A DNA stretch of 64,000 nucleotides from Pseudomonadota bacterium (GCA_016719885.1 JADJYF010000003.1:1-64000); one strand, 5' to 3'; shown: positions 35,310-44,401, counted from the stretch's first letter. The notes: generated by a model from the sequence alone, not told the origin. A program made the numbers and translations.

Positions 35310-36509
35310 ATGATACTGAAAGGCATACGTGTACTGGATTTCACCCAGTACCTGGCCGGCCCGACCGTGACACGCCTGATGGTGGAAATGGGCGCGGAAG
35401 TGATCAAGGTCGAACGCGCGCCGGCCGGTGACCCCTCGCGCTTGCTGCCCGCCATGAAGGACGGACGCAGCGCCTATTTCGTGCAACAGAATCTCGGCAA
35501 GCACAGCCTGTGCATCGACCTCAACCACGACGCCACGGACGAGGTGATCAAGGACCTGGTGTCCAAGGTCGACGTGGTGGTGGAGAACTACGGCCCGGGC
35601 GTGATGGACAAGCGTGGCTGGGACTTCGAGTCGCTGAAACGCGTCAATCCGAAGCTCGTGATGGCTTCGATTTCGGCTTTCGGGCGCGACAGCCCTTTGT
35701 CACACAAGACCGGCTTCGACTGGATCGCGCAGGCCTTCGCGGGTTTCATGCACATGACGGGGCCCGCCGACGGTCCGCCGCACCCGGTCGGTGTCGGCAT
35801 CGCCGACGTGTCGGCCGGCGTGCACGCTTTCGCCTCCATCGGTTATGCGCTGTTCAACCGCGAACGTACCGGTGAAGGCCAGTGGATGGATATCTCGATG
35901 ATCGACTGCATCTTCGCCATGCACGAGATCAACCTGCAGGTGCCGCAGGTCAACCCGGACTTCGTGCCCAAGCGAGTCGGCGCGCACCATCCCCTGATCT
36001 GCCCCTGCGGTGTCTACAAGTCGCCGGATGGCTACGTCGCGGTGCTGGTCGTGCAGGGGCAGTGGAAGAACATGTGCAAGGCCATGGAGCGTCCCGATCT
36101 CGAAACCGATCCGCGTTTCGCCGAAGGCCTGGCGCGCGCCAAGCACCAGGCCGAGTTGATTCCGGTCATCGAGGACTGGATGGGAAGCTTCGACAGCGAC
36201 ACGGCGCTGCTCGAACGACTCGACGCCCATCGTGTGCCCTGCGGGCCGGTGCTGAGCCCGATGGATGCCTTGACTCATCCCTACTTCAAGGGCCGGGGTG
36301 CGATCCGGCCGGTCAGCGACCCGATACTCGGCAACCTCATGCTGCCAGGCTTTCCGCTGCGCTTCTCGGGCCAGAGCGATTATTCGGCCAAGGTCGCGCC
36401 GCTGCTCGGCCAGCACAACGCGCAGATTCTCGCCGGCGTGGCGGGCTACGACGCGGCGCGTATCGCCGACCTCGGCGAGCGCGGATTGCTGATGAGCGGC
36501 GATCGCTGA
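35310..36509 (+). CDS. Family III CoA-transferase (CaiB/BaiF)
   Basis: Moves CoA between acyl-CoA and a free acid in the cytoplasm; substrates unknown. 399 residues. The N-terminal KGIRVLDFTQYLAGPTVTRL and VENYGPGVMDKRGWDF are family hallmarks. The likely catalytic Asp is Asp166 in GVGIADVSAGVHAF. A good AGGGGA-type ribosome site precedes ATG 35310. It is followed by an SDR gene after 41 bases, and an acyl-CoA dehydrogenase lies 1.5 kb further on, suggesting degradation of an organic acid. Confidence 0.93.
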   Translation: MILKGIRVLDFTQYLAGPTVTRLMVEMGAEVIKVERAPAGDPSRLLPAMKDGRSAYFVQQNLGKHSLCIDLNHDATDEVIKDLVSKVDVVVENYGPGVMDKRGWDFESLKRVNPKLVMASISAFGRDSPLSHKTGFDWIAQAFAGFMHMTGPADGPPHPVGVGIADVSAGVHAFASIGYALFNRERTGEGQWMDISMIDCIFAMHEINLQVPQVNPDFVPKRVGAHHPLICPCGVYKSPDGYVAVLVVQGQWKNMCKAMERPDLETDPRFAEGLARAKHQAELIPVIEDWMGSFDSDTALLERLDAHRVPCGPVLSPMDALTHPYFKGRGAIRPVSDPILGNLMLPGFPLRFSGQSDYSAKVAPLLGQHNAQILAGVAGYDAARIADLGERGLLMSGDR

Positions 36510-36550
36510 GCAACAGATTCGAAGACACACGATTTTCTGGAGACAAGAAC

Positions 36551-37288
36551 ATGGCAAGACTGGCGGGCAAGGTCGCAATCATCACCGGTGGCGCGCGCGG
36601 CCAGGGCGCTGACGAGGCGCGACTGTTTCGCGCCGAGGGCGCCGAGGTGGTCATCACCGACGTACTGGAGAGCGAAGGACGGGCGCTGGCGGCCGACATC
36701 GGCGCGACCTTCATTGCCCACGACGTCACCAGCGCGGCGGGCTGGAAGAGCGTGGTCGACGCGACGCTCGCCGCGCACGGACATATCGACGTGCTGGTCA
36801 ACAACGCCGGCATCTTCAAGCTCGGGCGCCTGCTCGACACCAGCGACGAGGATTTTGACCGCGTGCTGGCCGTCAACCAGAAGGGCGTGTTCCTGGGCAT
36901 GAAAGCCGTGGCACCGGCCATGTGCGAAGCCAAGCGCGGCTCCATCGTCAACATTTCATCGCTGGCCGGCATGGAAGGCGTGGCGGGCGCGTTTGCCTAT
37001 GCCACCTCGAAGTGGGCGGTGCGCGGCATGACCAAGGCGGCGGCCCAGGAACTGGGGCGTTTTGGCGTGCGCGTGAACTCCGTGCATCCGGGCTTCATCG
37101 ACACCGTGATGCTGACCCAGACCCAGGCGGCGGTGGCCGGCAAGATGGACAAGGCATTGAAGCTCGTGCCCATGGGCCGCATGGCGACCGCGCTGGAAGT
37201 GGCGAACCTGGTGTTGTTCCTTGCCAGCGATGAGAGTTCCTATTGCACCAACGGTGAATTCACCGTCGACGGCGGCCTGCATCGCTGA
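36551..37288 (+). CDS. Short-chain dehydrogenase/reductase (20-beta-HSD-like)
   Basis: NAD(P)-dependent oxidoreductase of 245 residues. The cofactor motif is IITGGARGQGADEARLF (TGxxxGxG), NNAG is at about 80, and Ser in VNISSLAGMEGV pairs with Tyr-x3-Lys in YATSKWAVRG. The tail SVHPGFIDTVM and GEFTVDGG are standard. The GARGQG loop resembles hydroxysteroid/alcohol dehydrogenases, but the substrate cannot be fixed. Lies between the CoA-transferase and tag genes. Confidence 0.92.
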   Translation: MARLAGKVAIITGGARGQGADEARLFRAEGAEVVITDVLESEGRALAADIGATFIAHDVTSAAGWKSVVDATLAAHGHIDVLVNNAGIFKLGRLLDTSDEDFDRVLAVNQKGVFLGMKAVAPAMCEAKRGSIVNISSLAGMEGVAGAFAYATSKWAVRGMTKAAAQELGRFGVRVNSVHPGFIDTVMLTQTQAAVAGKMDKALKLVPMGRMATALEVANLVLFLASDESSYCTNGEFTVDGGLHR

Positions 37289-37296
37289 CGCGCGGC

Positions 37297-37965
37297 GTGC
37301 GCTCCTTCGCTGAGTTGCTCGAACGCGCGGCGCGACGCAAGGGCGGCGTGGCCGCGCTCGAGGCGCACATCCCCAAGCCGAAATCCGCGCGCGCCATTGC
37401 CGCCGTCACCGATGACCGCTGGCTGGCGGCGATGACGCAAGGCGTGTTCCAGGCCGGATTCGTGTGGCGGGTGGTGGAGCACAAGTGGCCGGGCTTCGAA
37501 GCGGCGCTGCATGGCTTCGACCCGCACGCCCTGGCCTACCTGTCCGACGAAGACATCGAGAAACTGCTGGCGGACACGCGCATCATCCGTCATCACGCCA
37601 AGCTGCTGGCAACCCGCGACAATGCGCAGTTCGTGCTGGACCTGGCCCAGGCGCACGGCAGTGCCGGCGCCTTTTTTGCGAGCTTCGGCCCGCGGCGATA
37701 CGCAGAATTGCTGGAGGTCTTGAAGAAGCGCGGCGCACGCCTCGGAGGCATGACGGCCCAATACTTCCTGCGCCGCATGGGGCTGGAATCCTGGGTGCTG
37801 TCCACCGATGTGGTGCGGGTGCTGGTGGACGAAGGCGTGCTGCATCGACCGCCGTCGTCCAAGCGCGACATGCAGGCGGTGCAGGCGGCCTTCGATCATT
37901 GGTGCGAACAATCGGGCAAATCGCTGACCTACGTGAGCCGGGTGTTGGCGATGGGCATCGATTGA
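37297..37965 (+). CDS. tag: DNA-3-methyladenine glycosylase I (Tag family)
   Basis: Base-excision enzyme removing alkylated adenine from DNA. The 222-residue chain has the Tag-type core: FQAGFVWRVVEHKWPGFEAA, DTRIIRHHAKLLATRDNAQF and GMTAQYFLRRMGLESWVLS. It lacks the N-terminal Cys and the C-terminal His/Cys zinc ligands of E. coli Tag, so belongs to the zinc-free sub-group. Start is GTG 37297, 8 bases after the SDR stop. Confidence 0.82.
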   Translation: MRSFAELLERAARRKGGVAALEAHIPKPKSARAIAAVTDDRWLAAMTQGVFQAGFVWRVVEHKWPGFEAALHGFDPHALAYLSDEDIEKLLADTRIIRHHAKLLATRDNAQFVLDLAQAHGSAGAFFASFGPRRYAELLEVLKKRGARLGGMTAQYFLRRMGLESWVLSTDVVRVLVDEGVLHRPPSSKRDMQAVQAAFDHWCEQSGKSLTYVSRVLAMGID

Positions 37966-37982
37966 ATGGCTCTGGGACTTAA

Positions 37983-38007
37983 TGTGCGAATGAATTCGCA
38001 CCTACAA
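37983..38007. repeat. Family B palindromic repeat
   Basis: Single copy with core TGTGCGAATGAATTCGCACC, identical to the copy at 6,697. It lies 18 bases after tag and 38 bases before the acyl-CoA dehydrogenase start. Confidence 0.75.
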
Positions 38008-38044
38008 TCACGGCTTCGACCAAGCGCGTCCGGAGGATCAGTCA

Positions 38045-39403
38045 ATGAGCGCACAACCTGCTGAGCGGTTGCAACACGTGGTGGGCGAGGGCTACCGCCT
38101 GCTCGAACCCGCGCAAAAATACACCCGCGCGTTTTGCACCGACGAAGAGATCACCATCGCCGAGACCATCCGTGCCTTCGTCAACAAGGAGCTGATGCCC
38201 TACCGTCATGACCTCGAAGGCGGTTGGCATCGCGACGAGAAGCTGGCCAAGGAAACCGTGCATCGCCTCTACGCCAAGCTCGTCGACCTGGGCGTGACGC
38301 GCACCAACCTTCCGGAAGCACATGGTGGCCTGGCTTACGCGCCGGTGGTGCGCCAGATGATCAACGAGGAGCTGTCGCGCGCCGACATCGGGCTCGCGAC
38401 CAAGGTCGGCAAGATTCACTGGATAGTGTCGTGCATGGCCGCCGCCAAGCGCGATGACCTTTTGAAAGAGTTCGCGCCGCGCATCGTCGGCGAGGAATCG
38501 TGGACGGCCTGCGTGGCGATCACCGAGCCTCATGGCGGCGCCAACGTCGAAGACCCGGCGCAGGGCTTCCGCAGCCTCAAGGTCATGGCCAGGGAGGAGG
38601 GTGACGATTACGTCATCAACGGCCACAAGCTGTGGCCGGGGCCGGCCGGCTATGCCGATCGCTTCAAGACCCAACATCTCACCGGGCATCTCGGCTACTG
38701 GACCGTGGCGACCACCGATCCCAAGCTCGGGCCCGACGGCGTGGGCCTGTTCTACGTGCCGGCCGACGCGCCCGGTCTCGAGTTCTCCAATCCCTACCAG
38801 AAGATGGGCTTTTCCCACACCGAGTTGAATGCCGACCTCTGGTACAACGATGTTCGTATCCCCAAGCGCTACCGCGTGGATACCGAGCGCGGGCAGGGCG
38901 CAAATATCGTCAGCGGTTACATCATTGCCTTGGGCCGTCTGGCCGGCGCCGCGCGGCTGACCGGCCTGTGCGAGGCGGTGCTGGAAATCGTCCTCGAGTT
39001 CACCCGTAACCGCATCATCGAAGGCACGCCCATGCGTGAGCGTTCGCTGTTTGCCAACCACCTGGCCGAGATGTACCGCGCCATCGACATCGCGCGACAG
39101 TACTACCTGTCCGTCACCTGGCAGGTGACGCGGCCGGACATCTACGGTCCGCCGTGGAGCAAGGAAATGAAGGCCAAGTGTTCAGCCGCGCGTTCCTACG
39201 CCGGCGACACCGCTGAGCTGGTGTGCAATCGCGGCATGGAGCTGATGGGCTCGGCGGGCTATGCCTACGAGAGTCATCTCGAGAAATACATGCGCGATTA
39301 CAAAATCGTGCAGATGTGGCTGGGCGGCGCGCAACGCGATCGCCTGGATATCGCCCAGGGCCTGTACGGGCCGTTCAAGTGGGCGGGGGCGGCGGAGGTC
39401 TGA
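38045..39403 (+). CDS. Acyl-CoA dehydrogenase family protein
   Basis: FAD enzyme introducing a double bond alpha-beta to a thioester, or a relative of that fold. 452 residues. The N-terminal helical domain (30-150), the beta domain with TACVAITEPHGGANVEDPAQ and YVINGHKLWPGPAG, and the C-terminal helices (SAARSYAGDTAELVCNRGME; GSAGYAYESHLEKYMRDYKI) are in the expected order. YMRDYKIVQMWLGGAQ matches the conserved RD...I...G region near the active site. The substrate is unknown. Context with CoA-transferase and SDRs suggests acid catabolism. Confidence 0.92.
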   Translation: MSAQPAERLQHVVGEGYRLLEPAQKYTRAFCTDEEITIAETIRAFVNKELMPYRHDLEGGWHRDEKLAKETVHRLYAKLVDLGVTRTNLPEAHGGLAYAPVVRQMINEELSRADIGLATKVGKIHWIVSCMAAAKRDDLLKEFAPRIVGEESWTACVAITEPHGGANVEDPAQGFRSLKVMAREEGDDYVINGHKLWPGPAGYADRFKTQHLTGHLGYWTVATTDPKLGPDGVGLFYVPADAPGLEFSNPYQKMGFSHTELNADLWYNDVRIPKRYRVDTERGQGANIVSGYIIALGRLAGAARLTGLCEAVLEIVLEFTRNRIIEGTPMRERSLFANHLAEMYRAIDIARQYYLSVTWQVTRPDIYGPPWSKEMKAKCSAARSYAGDTAELVCNRGMELMGSAGYAYESHLEKYMRDYKIVQMWLGGAQRDRLDIAQGLYGPFKWAGAAEV

Positions 39404-39433
39404 GTTCTCGAAAACGCCGGCGGTCCCGGATGC

Positions 39434-39515
39434 AGGTGCGAATTCATTCGCACCTTGATGCACGGCCTTCGCGCCGCGCAACCTCACGCAATGTGCGATT
39501 GAAATCGCACCCACA
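39434..39515. repeat. Two family B palindromic repeats
   Basis: Copies at 39,434-39,455 (AGGTGCGAATTCATTCGCAC core) and 39,492-39,515 (TGTGCGATTGAAATCGCACC core) lie between the convergent acyl-CoA dehydrogenase and TetR genes. They are probably terminator-like for both. A TACGTACGG-type repeated patch (CGTACGCCTTCGTACGGTAC) follows at about 39,554-39,585. Confidence 0.7.
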
Positions 39516-39590
39516 GAGCGCATTGCGCTCGTGGGGCCGCGCTGCTACATTCCCGTACGCCTTCGTACGGTACGACGCCGTACGGTGACT

Positions 39591-40166
39591 TTACGCAAGG
39601 TTGCCTTGCGGTCTGCCGATCAGCAGACGAAAGCGGCGCTCGGCGAGTTCATCGCGTAGCTCCGCATCCATGGTCAGCGACGTGGTGTATTCGCCGACCT
39701 GGTAGAAGTACAGAGCCTGCGCGCGCAGCAGGGCTTCGGCCGGCTCGAAGTGAGCGGCCTTGAACAGCACGCACAGGTAATCGATGCGCCGACGATCGAT
39801 CTCGGACACCGCCTCGGCGGCGTAGCGATCGAAGCGGGCAAACTCACGCATGGCGACATCGTGACGCGAGTCGTCGGTGTGGTGGGTGAAATCGATGACC
39901 GACTTGATGAGGTTGGGTGCGTCGGTGATGTGGGTGACGTCCAGGCGGGCGATGAAGGCCTTCTGGTTCTCACGCCACCAGTCGACCATCTGGTGCAGCA
40001 ACTCGTCGCGGTTCTTGAAGTGCCAGTAGAAGCTGCCCTTGGTGACGGCCAGTTCGCGCGCCAGGATTTCGACCTTGACGCTGCTGATGCCATGGGAGAA
40101 CAGCACATCGAGTGCTTTCTTGAGCCAGGCATCGCGATGCAAGGTGGGTTTCTGCGGTTTGGACAT
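39591..40166 (-). CDS. TetR/AcrR-family transcriptional regulator
   Basis: 191-residue repressor-type protein. The N-terminal HTH (about 10-58) reads LFSHGISSVKVEILARELAV then KGSFYWHFKNRDELLHQMVD, the standard TetR signature. The C-terminal ligand domain is not classifiable. ATG 40166 gives the usual short lead; the longer frame upstream lacks a sensible start. It is divergent from an SDR gene and convergent with the acyl-CoA dehydrogenase; either could be its target. Confidence 0.93.
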   Translation of the reverse strand: MSKPQKPTLHRDAWLKKALDVLFSHGISSVKVEILARELAVTKGSFYWHFKNRDELLHQMVDWWRENQKAFIARLDVTHITDAPNLIKSVIDFTHHTDDSRHDVAMREFARFDRYAAEAVSEIDRRRIDYLCVLFKAAHFEPAEALLRAQALYFYQVGEYTTSLTMDAELRDELAERRFRLLIGRPQGNLA

Positions 40167-40316
40167 CGAGTGGTTTTGAGCGTCTGGTTCGTGGAGTCGC
40201 GGCATTCTACCCCGACTGCCAGGAGCCGGCGCAGGGTCCGCGGGGGAGGCGGGCCGGGACAGGTTTCCATCGGGACATGGATGTAGCCCTACGTTGCTTC
40301 CTCCCACACTGCCATG

Positions 40317-40384
40317 CGCGGCACCGGATGGTGCCGAGTGCATGATGGCAACACCTTGTCAGGGCCGGGAAGGCCCTTTTTTTT
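40317..40384 (+). terminator. Intrinsic terminator with upstream hairpin, possible leader or small RNA
   Basis: GGGCC-GGGAA-GGCCC followed by eight T's (40,362-40,384) is a textbook rho-independent terminator on the + strand. A GGCACC-GGAT-GGTGCC hairpin lies just before it (about 40,321-40,336). No + strand gene ends here: the nearest one upstream stops at 39,403 and is separated by the minus-strand TetR gene. A transcript started in 40,170-40,300 would end here as a small RNA, or the element could be an attenuator for the SDR gene at 40,462. Confidence 0.7.
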
Positions 40385-40461
40385 GCGCGCGCGGCCGGGC
40401 TTTGTGGCGCCACGCGTGGGCCACTGCGAGAATGTCCGACCGAAAATCCAAGGGGAGAACC

Positions 40462-41226
40462 ATGAGCAAAGACTTGTTTGATTTGAGCGGCAAGGTCGCC
40501 TTGATCACCGGCGGCAGCCGCGGCCTCGGGCGCCAGATGGCGCTGGCCTTCGCTGAGCGCGGCGCCGACATCGCGGTGGTCAGCCGCAAGCTCGATCAAT
40601 GCCAGGCGGTGGCCGCGGAAATCGAGGCGCTGGGACGACGCGCCTTGGCGTATTCATGCCACGTCGGGCGTTGGGACGATCTCGCGACCATGGTCGATGC
40701 CGTCTATGCACACTTCGGCAAGGTCGACGTGCTGGTCAACAACGCAGGCTTGTCGCCCCTGTATCCGTCGCTGGACCAGGTGACGGAAGACCTCTTCGAC
40801 AAAGTCATCGCCATCAACCTCAAGGGCCCGTTCCGGCTCATGGGACTGATCGCGCCGCGCATGCAGGCGGCGGGCAGCGGCACCATCATCAACATCTCCA
40901 GCACCGCCGCCATGCGGCCCGTGCCGGGCTCCCAGCCTTACGGCGCCGCCAAGGCTGGCCTCAATTGCATCACGGGCGCGTTCGCGCATGCCTATGGGCC
41001 CGAGGTACGAGTCAACAGCATCATGGCCGGCCCGTTCCTGACCGACATTTCCAAGGCCTGGGACATGGAGAGTTTCGAAAAACGCGCACAGCGCATGGCC
41101 TTGAAGCGCGGCGGCCAGCCCGAGGAAATCGTCGGCGCGGCCTTGTATTTCGCGAGCGGCGCATCGAGTTTCACGACCGGCGCAGTGCTGCCGGTGGAAG
41201 GCGGTTGGCTGGGCGGTGACGACTGA
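40462..41226 (+). CDS. Short-chain dehydrogenase/reductase
   Basis: 254-residue NAD(P)-dependent oxidoreductase. The cofactor motif is LITGGSRGLGRQMALAFAER, NNAG is at about 94-97, and the catalytic set is Ser in IINISSTAAMRP with YGAAKAG (Tyr-x3-Lys). The C-terminus GAVLPVEGGWLGGDD is typical. A ribosome site (AAGGGGAGA) precedes ATG 40462. The terminator-like hairpin upstream may control it. Substrate unknown. Confidence 0.92.
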   Translation: MSKDLFDLSGKVALITGGSRGLGRQMALAFAERGADIAVVSRKLDQCQAVAAEIEALGRRALAYSCHVGRWDDLATMVDAVYAHFGKVDVLVNNAGLSPLYPSLDQVTEDLFDKVIAINLKGPFRLMGLIAPRMQAAGSGTIINISSTAAMRPVPGSQPYGAAKAGLNCITGAFAHAYGPEVRVNSIMAGPFLTDISKAWDMESFEKRAQRMALKRGGQPEEIVGAALYFASGASSFTTGAVLPVEGGWLGGDD

Positions 41227-41315
41227 CGGGGCGCATTGCAGTGTGCGGAGCGAAGGGATGAAGGGATTCATCCTTTGGGCGCGCTGATCGTGAGGACGGA
41301 CTGGAGCGATCAGTT

Positions 41316-41337
41316 TGTATATTTGACATAATATACA
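41316..41337. promoter_or_regulatory. AT-rich perfect inverted repeat, operator-like
   Basis: TGTATATT and AATATACA are exact 8-base arms around TGACAT, in a locally AT-rich patch of otherwise GC-rich DNA. It lies about 90 bases after the SDR stop and 430 before tauE. Its shape is that of a dimeric repressor site. No regulator gene is found beside it. Confidence 0.5.
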
Positions 41338-41341
41338 TTAT

Positions 41342-41698
41342 GTGAACTTTGAGAGACTCGAAAGGACAGTGGGGTTCGGCGTTGGACCGCGTGAGCTTTC
41401 GGCATGGCGCAGGCGTTGCCGGCACCATCCTTGGGTCTTTTGCATAGGACGGATCGCGGTCGACTTGCACGGCCATGGCGAGCCTCGCGCGCATGGTCGA
41501 ATCTTGGCGGAAGCTTTTAAAGCTGCTGCGAGTATCAGTGGATCAACCACAAGAAGCGCCGCAGCTCGAGTGCCGGTGTCCGCGGTCGAGTCCTACGGCA
41601 AGTTCATGACGGCGACATCCCGCATAGTGGCGCGAACAGGCACGCGCCTCGCGCGGCGCTCGTCGACATTGGCCATCCATAGGGGACTCTTTTTATAA
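41342..41698 (+). other. Intergenic stretch, possible decayed sugar-kinase start
   Basis: A GTG-initiated 118-codon frame runs here. One segment, WVFCIGRIAVDLHGHG, resembles the N-terminus of PfkB-type 5-dehydro-2-deoxygluconokinases (I/VCIGRxxVDLYG), and LAEAFKAAASISGSTT could correspond to the next conserved stretch. The rest shows no similarity and ends early. It may be a decayed 5' gene fragment or chance. The last 70 bases before tauE (41,690-41,760) are AT-rich and probably hold the promoter of the sulfur operon. Confidence 0.25.
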
Positions 41699-41766
41699 CA
41701 ATAAAATCTTAGGTTATTCGATAAAGCCATATATCCTTGGCGACAGTTCCATCAAATACGAAGGCC

Positions 41767-42672
41767 ATGCTTTCACTTGCCGCCATCGAGATCATCGCAG
41801 CCGGTCTGGCCATAGGCGTTTTGCTGGGGCTGACTGGTGGCGGTGGCTCGATCTTGACCGTGCCGCTGTTGGTCTATGTCGTGGGCCTCGAGGCCAAGGT
41901 CGCGATCGTGACGTCCATGTTGATCGTCGGAGTCACGTCGCTGGCCGCACTGCTGTCCCATTCCCGCGCTGGTCGGGTGGTTTGGCGCACCGGGGCGATT
42001 TTCGGCGCGGCGGGCATGGCCGGCGCCTACGTCGGTGGCGCTGTCGCGCAACACTTGGCCGACGCCCTGTTGCTGCTGTTATTTGCCGGCGTGATGGTCG
42101 GCAGCGGGCTGGCGATGTTGCGCAGAAGCTGTGGCAAGCATGCCTGCGCTGAAACGGGCTCGCCCCCTGAGCGCCGTATCCAACGCGTACTCGCCGATGG
42201 TTTCGGCGTCGGCATGGTAACCGGCCTGGTCGGCGCCGGCGGCGGCTTCCTGGTGGTGCCTGCCCTGGCCCTGCTCGGAGGATTGCCGATGCACTCCGCG
42301 ATTGGCACTTCATTACTGGTGATCGTCATGAACTGCGGCGCCGGCATCGCGAGCTACGCGCTGACTTCCGACGTCGCCCTGGACGTTGATTCCGCGGCCA
42401 TCATCAGTGTGCTCAGCATCGCGGGCACGGTGCTGGGCACGCGTCTCGCGCGCCGCGTGTCCGGCGCACAACTGCAGCGCGGCTTCGGCGTCTTCGTGTT
42501 GCTGGTCGCGGCTATACTGGTTTGCATCGAAGGCAGCGGCCTGCTGGCGCGGGCGTTTGCTGTCGATCGAATCATCGCCGGCGCCGGGATCCTCAGTGTG
42601 GGAGCCGTGTTCCTGATACCGCCGGTGGCCAAAATGTTACGTAATGGCGTCGCCGCTCAACCACTGCACTGA
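41767..42672 (+). CDS. TSUP-family sulfite/organosulfonate exporter (TauE/SafE)
   Basis: Inner-membrane transporter of 301 residues with about eight membrane segments and two family repeats: GLAIGVLLGLTGGGGSILTVPLL near the start, and GMVTGLVGAGGGFLVVPALA near residue 150, both typical TauE motifs. ATG 41767 is preferred to the TTG at 41,737. It opens a four-gene run with a sulfide:quinone oxidoreductase and two YeeE/YedE proteins, so the likely job is exporting sulfite or thiosulfate formed in sulfide oxidation. Confidence 0.9.
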   Translation: MLSLAAIEIIAAGLAIGVLLGLTGGGGSILTVPLLVYVVGLEAKVAIVTSMLIVGVTSLAALLSHSRAGRVVWRTGAIFGAAGMAGAYVGGAVAQHLADALLLLLFAGVMVGSGLAMLRRSCGKHACAETGSPPERRIQRVLADGFGVGMVTGLVGAGGGFLVVPALALLGGLPMHSAIGTSLLVIVMNCGAGIASYALTSDVALDVDSAAIISVLSIAGTVLGTRLARRVSGAQLQRGFGVFVLLVAAILVCIEGSGLLARAFAVDRIIAGAGILSVGAVFLIPPVAKMLRNGVAAQPLH

Positions 42673-42715
42673 CAGGAAGACTGCAGTCTCAACGCGCGGC
42701 CGGCCGGAGAGCATC

Positions 42716-43951
42716 ATGCAAAACAACAAGACGCGTATCGTGGTGGTTGGAGGGGGAACAGGTGGTATGGCCGCGGTGTCAGCCCTGGACCAGTTGCCCG
42801 GTCGCGACAAGCTCGACATCACCTTGCTCGAACCTTCCGAGTACCACTATTACCAGCCGCAGTGGACGATGGTGGGCGCCGGGCTGTTCCCGCGCGAAGT
42901 CACGCGCCGGCCGCTGGCGGAACTGGTGCCGGATGGCATCAACTGGCTCAACGAAGGCTGCGCGGAGTTCGTGCCGCACGACAACCACCTGCTGACAACC
43001 TCGGGCAAGCGCGTCGATTACGACTACCTGATCGTGGCCACTGGCCTCAAGCTCGACTGGGACAAGATTGACGGTCTGAAGGGCAATCTCGGCAAGCACG
43101 GCATTTGCAGCAACTACAGCTACGACAGCGTGCCGTCGACTTGGGAGAACATTCGCAACCTGAAACGCGGTGTGGCCATGTTCACCTTCCCGCCGCCCCC
43201 GATCAAATGCGCCGGTGCGCCGCAAAAGATCATGTATCTCGCCGAGGATCATTTCCGTCGCAGCGGCGTGCGCAACCAGGTGACGGTGTCTTACCGCTGC
43301 GCGGGCGACACGATTTTCGCGGTCAAGAAGTATGCCGCCGCCCTTAACGAGATCTGCGCCAAGCGCGACATCGACGCTCAGTTCGCGTGGAAGCTGACAG
43401 CCGTCGACGCGGTGGCCCACGAAGCGAGTTTCGAGCACACCAAGAACGGCGAAACCCGCAGCGAAAAATACGACATGCTGCACATCACACCGCCGATGAG
43501 CGCGCCGCTGGTGGTCAGTGGCAGCCCACTGGCCAACAGTGCCGGCTTCGTCGATGTCGACAAGGGCACGCTGCAGCACACCCGTTATCCGAACGTGTTC
43601 AGCCTCGGTGATTCGAGCAGTTGCCCGACGTCCAAGACCGCTGCCGCCGTGCGGGCGCAGCTGCCGGTGCTGGTCTTCAACCTGGTGGCGACCATGAGCG
43701 GCCGTGAACTGGGCGAGAAATATGACGGCTACACGTCCTGTCCGCTGGTCACGGGCTACGGCAGGCTGATCCTGGCCGAGTTCGATTACGACCTGAACCC
43801 GCAGGAGACTTTTCCCTTCGACCAGGGCAAGGAGCGTCTCAGCATGTACCTGCTGAAGAAGCACATCCTGCCTTACATCTACTGGAAGGGCCTCGTCGCC
43901 GGTCGCAAGTGGCCGTGGCTGATGCCGGAATCCCATCTGAAAGCGTTTTGA
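42716..43951 (+). CDS. sqr: Type II sulfide:quinone oxidoreductase-like flavoprotein
   Basis: FAD enzyme oxidising sulfide to persulfide/polysulfide and passing electrons to quinone. 411 residues. The FAD motif is IVVVGGGTGGMAAVSAL. TFPPPPIKCAGAPQKIMYLA holds Cys165, matching catalytic Cys201 of human SQOR. The second site reads SLGDSSSCPTSKTAAAVRAQ: where human SQOR has GDC, this protein has GDS, with Cys303 three residues on. ATG 42716 gives the normal start. Flanked by TauE and YeeE/YedE genes, the usual persulfide-detoxification context. Confidence 0.9.
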   Translation: MQNNKTRIVVVGGGTGGMAAVSALDQLPGRDKLDITLLEPSEYHYYQPQWTMVGAGLFPREVTRRPLAELVPDGINWLNEGCAEFVPHDNHLLTTSGKRVDYDYLIVATGLKLDWDKIDGLKGNLGKHGICSNYSYDSVPSTWENIRNLKRGVAMFTFPPPPIKCAGAPQKIMYLAEDHFRRSGVRNQVTVSYRCAGDTIFAVKKYAAALNEICAKRDIDAQFAWKLTAVDAVAHEASFEHTKNGETRSEKYDMLHITPPMSAPLVVSGSPLANSAGFVDVDKGTLQHTRYPNVFSLGDSSSCPTSKTAAAVRAQLPVLVFNLVATMSGRELGEKYDGYTSCPLVTGYGRLILAEFDYDLNPQETFPFDQGKERLSMYLLKKHILPYIYWKGLVAGRKWPWLMPESHLKAF

Positions 43952-43960
43952 GAGGTTGAC

Positions 43961-44401
43961 ATGATTGAGCCCGGAAGCATTCCCGCCGCCCTCGCCGGCG
44001 GCGCCGTGATAGGACTCGCCGCCGCGCTGATGCTGGCCGTGAATGGACGCATCCTGGGCGTCAGCGGCATTGCCGCGGGCATGATCGCGGCGGGCACCCC
44101 TACTACGGAACGCGCCCTGCGCGCGGTCTTTTTGCTGGGGATGCTGGCCGGCGGGCTCGCCATCGGCCGGGTGTTTCCCCAGGCCCTGCCCGGCGCGCTG
44201 ACCAGCAATCACCTGCTGCTGGTGGTGGCCGGCCTGGCGGTCGGATTCGGCACGCGGCTCGGCGGCGGTTGCACCAGTGGCCACGGCGTGTGCGGTATGG
44301 CGCGCTTATCGCCTCGCTCGCTGGTGGCGACCGGCGTGTTCATGGCGGCGGGCTTCGCCACGGTTTTCGTCATTCGTCACGTACTGGGAGGCTTGTCATG
44401 A
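43961..44401 (+). CDS. YeeE/YedE (DUF395) sulfur-transport protein, first half
   Basis: Membrane protein of 146 residues with about four membrane segments and the conserved Cys motif GGGCTSGHGVCGMARLSPRS (two Cys). It corresponds to one half of full-length YeeE/TsuA-type thiosulfate transporters. The 3' end overlaps the next gene (ATGA), so the two halves are probably translated together and assemble. Lies 9 bases after sqr. Confidence 0.92.
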   Translation: MIEPGSIPAALAGGAVIGLAAALMLAVNGRILGVSGIAAGMIAAGTPTTERALRAVFLLGMLAGGLAIGRVFPQALPGALTSNHLLLVVAGLAVGFGTRLGGGCTSGHGVCGMARLSPRSLVATGVFMAAGFATVFVIRHVLGGLS

